A stretch of DNA of 64,000 bases. Source: CAXWPM01 sp965206125. Its GTDB lineage: Bacteria; Acidobacteriota; Terriglobia; 20CM-2-55-15. Below the pieces are notes generated by a model. That model had not been told where the DNA came from. It saw only the letters and a program-made list of their open reading frames with translations, and made no database searches. A program made the position numbers and the translations under genes. This document shows, piece after piece, positions 60,768-64,000 of this stretch; positions within the stretch are counted from its first letter, which is position 1, and every line of letters begins with the position of its first letter. The stretch covers positions 1-64,000 of the forward strand of contig CBDBIN010000037.1 in assembly GCA_965206125.1 (NCBI GenBank). Reading direction: 5' to 3'.

Positions 60768-62216
60768 TTGGGGGAAGAAGTGAGACACATCTTGCACACA
60801 ACCCTCGTCTCGATTGCGCTAATCGGAACGGCTCTTTCAGCAACAGCGACAAGCCGAGGGGACGACGACGATCGCACTCGGGCGGCGGCACCGTTCGAAG
60901 AACGGATCGTAACTCTCGAAGCGCGCGTCGACACGCTGGAGCGGTTGATCCTGGACCAGGCCCAACTGCTTACCGAAGCGCTTGCCGAACTGGCTCGGTT
61001 GCAACCTGCCAGGGAAGCGGCGGAATCTGAAACGGCCCTCGCCATCCGTGGCGCCGGGGCGACGACCTCTACCGGCACCGATGAGCCGGCCCCTCAAGGC
61101 GCCTCCTCGCTGGCTGGCTGGACCAGCAGCCATCCCTATATCAACAGCGCGAGCGGCGATTTCACGATGCAGTTCTCCGGACGGGTACACCTGGACTACC
61201 GGGGCTACAGCGGTAGGAACACTCCCGGATCGACGTTTGTCCTGCGGCGTGCCCGCCTTACTGCCGAGGGACGCCTCTTCCAGAACTACGGTTACAGGGT
61301 GGAAACGGACTTTTCTGATAGATCCAGCGCGATCCTGCGAGATGCCTACATCGACGCTCATTTTACGGACGCCTTCGAACTACGGTTCGGCCAGTTCAAG
61401 GCGCCGTTCAGCCAGGAACGGTTGAACTCCAGCAACCGGATCAACTTCGTCGACCGGTCATCCGTCGTCGAGTTGTCCCCGGGACGCTCGCCGGGAATCA
61501 TGGTACACGGCTCGCTTTCCGACACGGTCGAGTACGGTTTCAGCGCATCCAACGGCCAGGGTATTCTCGACAGCAATGACACGCCAACCCCGGAAGTTGT
61601 CGGCCAGCTCCGGCTCACACCTGTTCCGGACTCGGAACTGTTCGGTGGGCTCCGGTTCGGAGGGGCTTATGGGCATGGGCGTAGCGACCATGGTTCCAGC
61701 TTCAGAGGCAGGACCGCCAGTCGAAGCGTGACGTTCTTTTCGAGCGTTCCGATCAACGGGAAAGTGACACGCGCGAACGCTGAATTTCAATGGCTGTACC
61801 GCGGTTTCGCACTCCGCGGTGAATACGATCAGGCAAACCAGTGGCGGGAGGGCCTGGCGGACGGGGGAGGAAACCTACCGGGAGTCGTGTCCAAAGGCTA
61901 CACGGTGGACACCTCATACGTGATCGGCGGCGACATGCAGTCCAACACGTCGCTCGTCCCCCGCACAACCTTTCTGCAGGACGGGGGAACCGGAGCCGTC
62001 CAGTTTGTTTTCCGTTACGAAAACCTGCAGATTGACGATCTGGCCAGCGCCAACCGTGGGGAGGCGTATACCGTCGGTGTGAACTGGTGGCTCAGCCGGT
62101 TCATCCGCTACCAATCGAATGTGGCGTTCGAACGCTTCCAGCACCCCGATCGCACGGGCCTCTTCAACAGACGAAGCACGATCACGTTCCTGGGCCGGAT
62201 GCAGGTCATGTTCTAG
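60768..62216 (+). CDS. OprO/OprP-like phosphate-selective porin
   Basis: Outer-membrane beta-barrel. From TTG at 60768 (or GTG at 60780, which has GGGGGAAG close upstream) it is about 480 residues. It has a signal peptide (ILHTTLVSIALIGTALSATA), a coiled-coil region (ERIVTLEARVDTLERLILDQ), then the porin domain with FTMQFSGRVHLDYRGYSG, FVLRRARLTAEGRLFQNYGY and the ending TFLGRMQVMF with terminal aromatic Phe. The family can carry phosphate or polyphosphate; selectivity here is unproven. AGGGGA at 60752 could serve the TTG start. Confidence 0.87.
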   Translation: MGEEVRHILHTTLVSIALIGTALSATATSRGDDDDRTRAAAPFEERIVTLEARVDTLERLILDQAQLLTEALAELARLQPAREAAESETALAIRGAGATTSTGTDEPAPQGASSLAGWTSSHPYINSASGDFTMQFSGRVHLDYRGYSGRNTPGSTFVLRRARLTAEGRLFQNYGYRVETDFSDRSSAILRDAYIDAHFTDAFELRFGQFKAPFSQERLNSSNRINFVDRSSVVELSPGRSPGIMVHGSLSDTVEYGFSASNGQGILDSNDTPTPEVVGQLRLTPVPDSELFGGLRFGGAYGHGRSDHGSSFRGRTASRSVTFFSSVPINGKVTRANAEFQWLYRGFALRGEYDQANQWREGLADGGGNLPGVVSKGYTVDTSYVIGGDMQSNTSLVPRTTFLQDGGTGAVQFVFRYENLQIDDLASANRGEAYTVGVNWWLSRFIRYQSNVAFERFQHPDRTGLFNRRSTITFLGRMQVMF

Positions 62217-62240
62217 CTTGCACCGAACAAACGCCAAAAG

Positions 62241-63245
62241 TCAGTCCGCGGCCAGGACATGTCCTTGTTCGGTCTTGTCGGGAAGCGATGAGGACCTGTC
62301 CTGTGGCGCGCGCCAATGGTCGATCACTGAGACTCGCTGGACGCAGCTGACCGTGCAGCCGGGCGCGCACGGCTTCTTCGAGTAGAACTCCCGTTCGATG
62401 TCCTCGGTGGTGTAGTCGGCCAGAGGTGTGCCGGGATAACCCCGCTGCTGGGAACAATAGTGAACGAGGCCGTCCTCGCAGATGTAGAGGTATCGCGCAC
62501 CGGCCCGACAGCTCCAGTCATTGGTCTTTCCCTTCGCCAGGTTTTCCTGAAACCAGTCCAGCCGGGTGTAGCTCGTGCTGCCGATGCTTCGAATCTTGCG
62601 ATAGACCCGTTCTTCCCTCTTCTTGAGAGGCTTGACCTGGCCTCCGCCGTCATGGATGATCCCGAGCGACGTCGAAAAACCGAGGTGCTGAGCCAGTTCC
62701 GTGATGTGCAGGGCGTCCTCGGGCTGCTTGATGCCGCCGCCGATGACCGAGTTGATGTTGACGTCGAAGTCGGCGTACTCCCTCAGGTACTGCAGTTTTT
62801 TCTCCAGGACCTTAAGGCTCTTCATCGATACTTCATCGGGTTCGATATTATCGATGCTGATCTGCAGGTACTCCAGGCCACACTCGTTCAGGGCGCGGAT
62901 TCTGTCGGGAACCAGCAGGTATCCATTCGTGATGATCCCTGCGATCATCCCACCCGAGCGGATGCGGGCGATGATCTTCTCGATCTCGGGATGCATCAGG
63001 GGCTCGCCGCCGCTTATCGTGACGATCGACGTGCCCAGATCCGCCAGTTTGTCCACACGCCGGAACATCTCCTCGGTCGATACCGGAGGGGAGAAATCGT
63101 CGTACTCGTTGCAGTACGTGCAGGCGAGGTTGCAACGCCGCATCGGGATGATGTGTGCCAGCATCGGGTGCCGGGTAGACGTCAACCCCCGCACGATCAT
63201 CCGCGTTTCGCGCCATGCGAGTCGAAACTTGGTCCTACGGTTCAT
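62241..63245 (-). CDS. Radical SAM protein with C-terminal cysteine cluster
   Basis: The 334 residues show the cluster motif RRCNLACTYCNEYDDF (CxxxCxxC), the GGE motif in VTISGGEPLMHPEIE, GIITNGYLL and YLQISIDNIEPDE. The C-terminal cysteines in WSCRAGARYLYICEDG, VHYCSQQ and KPCAPGCTVSC resemble a SPASM/twitch-like auxiliary cluster. It may modify a peptide or a small molecule; relatives include HpnH-like and peptide-maturase proteins. No precursor peptide gene is evident beside it. It is convergent with the porin gene. Confidence 0.83.
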   Translation of the reverse strand: MNRRTKFRLAWRETRMIVRGLTSTRHPMLAHIIPMRRCNLACTYCNEYDDFSPPVSTEEMFRRVDKLADLGTSIVTISGGEPLMHPEIEKIIARIRSGGMIAGIITNGYLLVPDRIRALNECGLEYLQISIDNIEPDEVSMKSLKVLEKKLQYLREYADFDVNINSVIGGGIKQPEDALHITELAQHLGFSTSLGIIHDGGGQVKPLKKREERVYRKIRSIGSTSYTRLDWFQENLAKGKTNDWSCRAGARYLYICEDGLVHYCSQQRGYPGTPLADYTTEDIEREFYSKKPCAPGCTVSCVQRVSVIDHWRAPQDRSSSLPDKTEQGHVLAAD

Positions 63246-63325
63246 GGGTCCTGGGGGCCGTCCCCGGAAGGCCGGGTGGACGTAACATTAGAACACAACA
63301 AGCGATCATGCCGGCGGCGATGCGG

Positions 63326-64000
63326 TCAGGGGCGAAACCGAATCACGACTCGAACCTTCTGTGCCCGGGCGTCAAACTGCCAGTGACGGACTGCGTTCGT
63401 CGCCAGACCACCGAAGATATCGGGTCGGGCCGAGATCAGCCACAACCCCACCACCTCGCCTCGGTCCGAAATCTGCACATCCACGGTCACCTCTCCCGCT
63501 ACCCCACCGCGGCGCAGTTCATCCGGATAAATGGGGCGCACCAGCGATCGGATGCGGGGGCCGTCGTCGGAATCGGACGCGAGCTCGTATTCAAGGTACT
63601 CGTCGCTACCGGAAGCGTAGTAAGTCAAAGCTGCCGGGGCCGTCGACGACGGCTCGGTCCGCGAAGATGGCTGGGACAGCGACGTCCCGGCGGCGGGCGG
63701 GGATGTCGGGCGGCCGGCGGCAAGCAGAACCAGTTCGCGGAGCCGTTGAAGCTCGTCGAGATAGATTTCAGAAAGCGCCAGGTACACGAGCGGATCGCGC
63801 GTCCGTTCATGGGACGCGCGTTCGAGCGTGGAAAGGACCTCGGGTATGCGGCCTTCGCCCATCTGGACAAGGTGAAACGCTGCCAACGGCCCCATGTCGT
63901 CGTCGATCAACGCGTCCACGAAGTGCTCCCGAGCCTCCTGGTAACTCCCGACCATGCGCGACATGATTCCTCGGGAATAAGCAACGCGGGGGCGAACAGC
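63326..64000 (-). CDS. TPR-containing TonB-family protein, 5' end outside the window
   Basis: The frame stays open to the right edge, so the start is missing. The N-terminal visible part has TPR-like helices (SYQEAREHFVDALIDDDMGP, DPLVYLALSEIYLDEL), then a Pro/Ser/Thr linker and a C-terminal TonB domain: RPIYPDELRRGGVAGEVTVD and ISDRGEVVGLWL, ending WQFDARAQKVRVVIRFRP. It probably couples inner-membrane energy to an outer-membrane receptor or acts as a periplasmic scaffold. An internal ATG at 63964 is unlikely to be the real start. Confidence 0.75.
   Translation of the reverse strand, partial: AVRPRVAYSRGIMSRMVGSYQEAREHFVDALIDDDMGPLAAFHLVQMGEGRIPEVLSTLERASHERTRDPLVYLALSEIYLDELQRLRELVLLAAGRPTSPPAAGTSLSQPSSRTEPSSTAPAALTYYASGSDEYLEYELASDSDDGPRIRSLVRPIYPDELRRGGVAGEVTVDVQISDRGEVVGLWLISARPDIFGGLATNAVRHWQFDARAQKVRVVIRFRP

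Noticed and set aside
1..64000. tRNA, rRNA, SRP or RNase P RNA genes
   Set aside because: None could be recognised by eye on either strand; a covariance-model scan would be needed to be certain.

Overview
The window reads as one chromosomal stretch of a high-GC, diderm (Gram-negative-type) bacterium. Supporting signs are an OprO/OprP-like porin, a TonB-type transducer, several lipobox lipoproteins and PilB-type pilus machinery. They occur beside a purS-purQ-purL purine operon, an Fe-S type PurF, an oxygen-dependent HemG and a dprA-topA-trmFO-xerC cluster. This mix, and the many bipartite palindromic intergenic repeats, fit Acidobacteriota or a near relative best. That assignment is inference; no rRNA or tRNA gene was found by eye.

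Layout. 1-5.9 kb: end of a PilB ATPase gene, then fbp, hemG, hemH and hemE on the minus strand. pilB, fbp and hemG all carry frameshifts while hemH and hemE are intact. 5.9-7.3 kb: an ALG5-like glycosyltransferase, a four-copy 99-bp tandem repeat and a small basic ORF. 7.4-16.7 kb: minus-strand accessory genes (permease-GNAT-GNAT-DinB-FkbM run, HEAT protein, YdeI-like protein, NHL lipoprotein, amidohydrolase, DUF1579-like protein, SDR).

17-28.6 kb is an integron gene-cassette array with no integrase in view (CALIN-like). About ten attC sites sit just 3' of single genes that all read on the minus strand. The cassettes encode a SnoaL-like protein, a DnaB-like ATPase, a ParB-like protein, a matrixin protease, a HigBA toxin-antitoxin pair, two VOC proteins, an APH-family kinase, an SRPBCC protein and a serine hydrolase. 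Decay is visible: IS256 splits higB with a 9-bp target duplication, IS30 splits a methyltransferase, and one extra 5-bp unit frameshifts a DUF488 gene. Just upstream of the array is a SelW-like gene with an in-frame UGA in a CxxU motif followed by a SECIS-like hairpin: a probable selenoprotein.

29.3-40 kb: a long minus-strand run, MBL hydrolase-purB-purS-purQ-purL-purF-purM-purN-tyrS-pdxJ, covering most of de novo IMP synthesis with tyrosyl-tRNA and PLP functions at the distal end. 40-45.5 kb: thioredoxin-like genes, rlmN, secreted proteins and dprA. 45.7-52.3 kb: topA, trmFO, a class IV aminotransferase, xerC, rplU and rpmA with a clear promoter and terminator. 52.4-54.7 kb: a second, nearly identical IS30 copy, a PAS-LuxR regulator and a MITE-like element whose sister copy lies at 48.2 kb. 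54.7-64 kb: secreted metalloprotease, pyrE, two lipoproteins, a structured-looking intergenic region, pckA, fabI, a porin, a radical SAM protein and a partial TPR-TonB protein.
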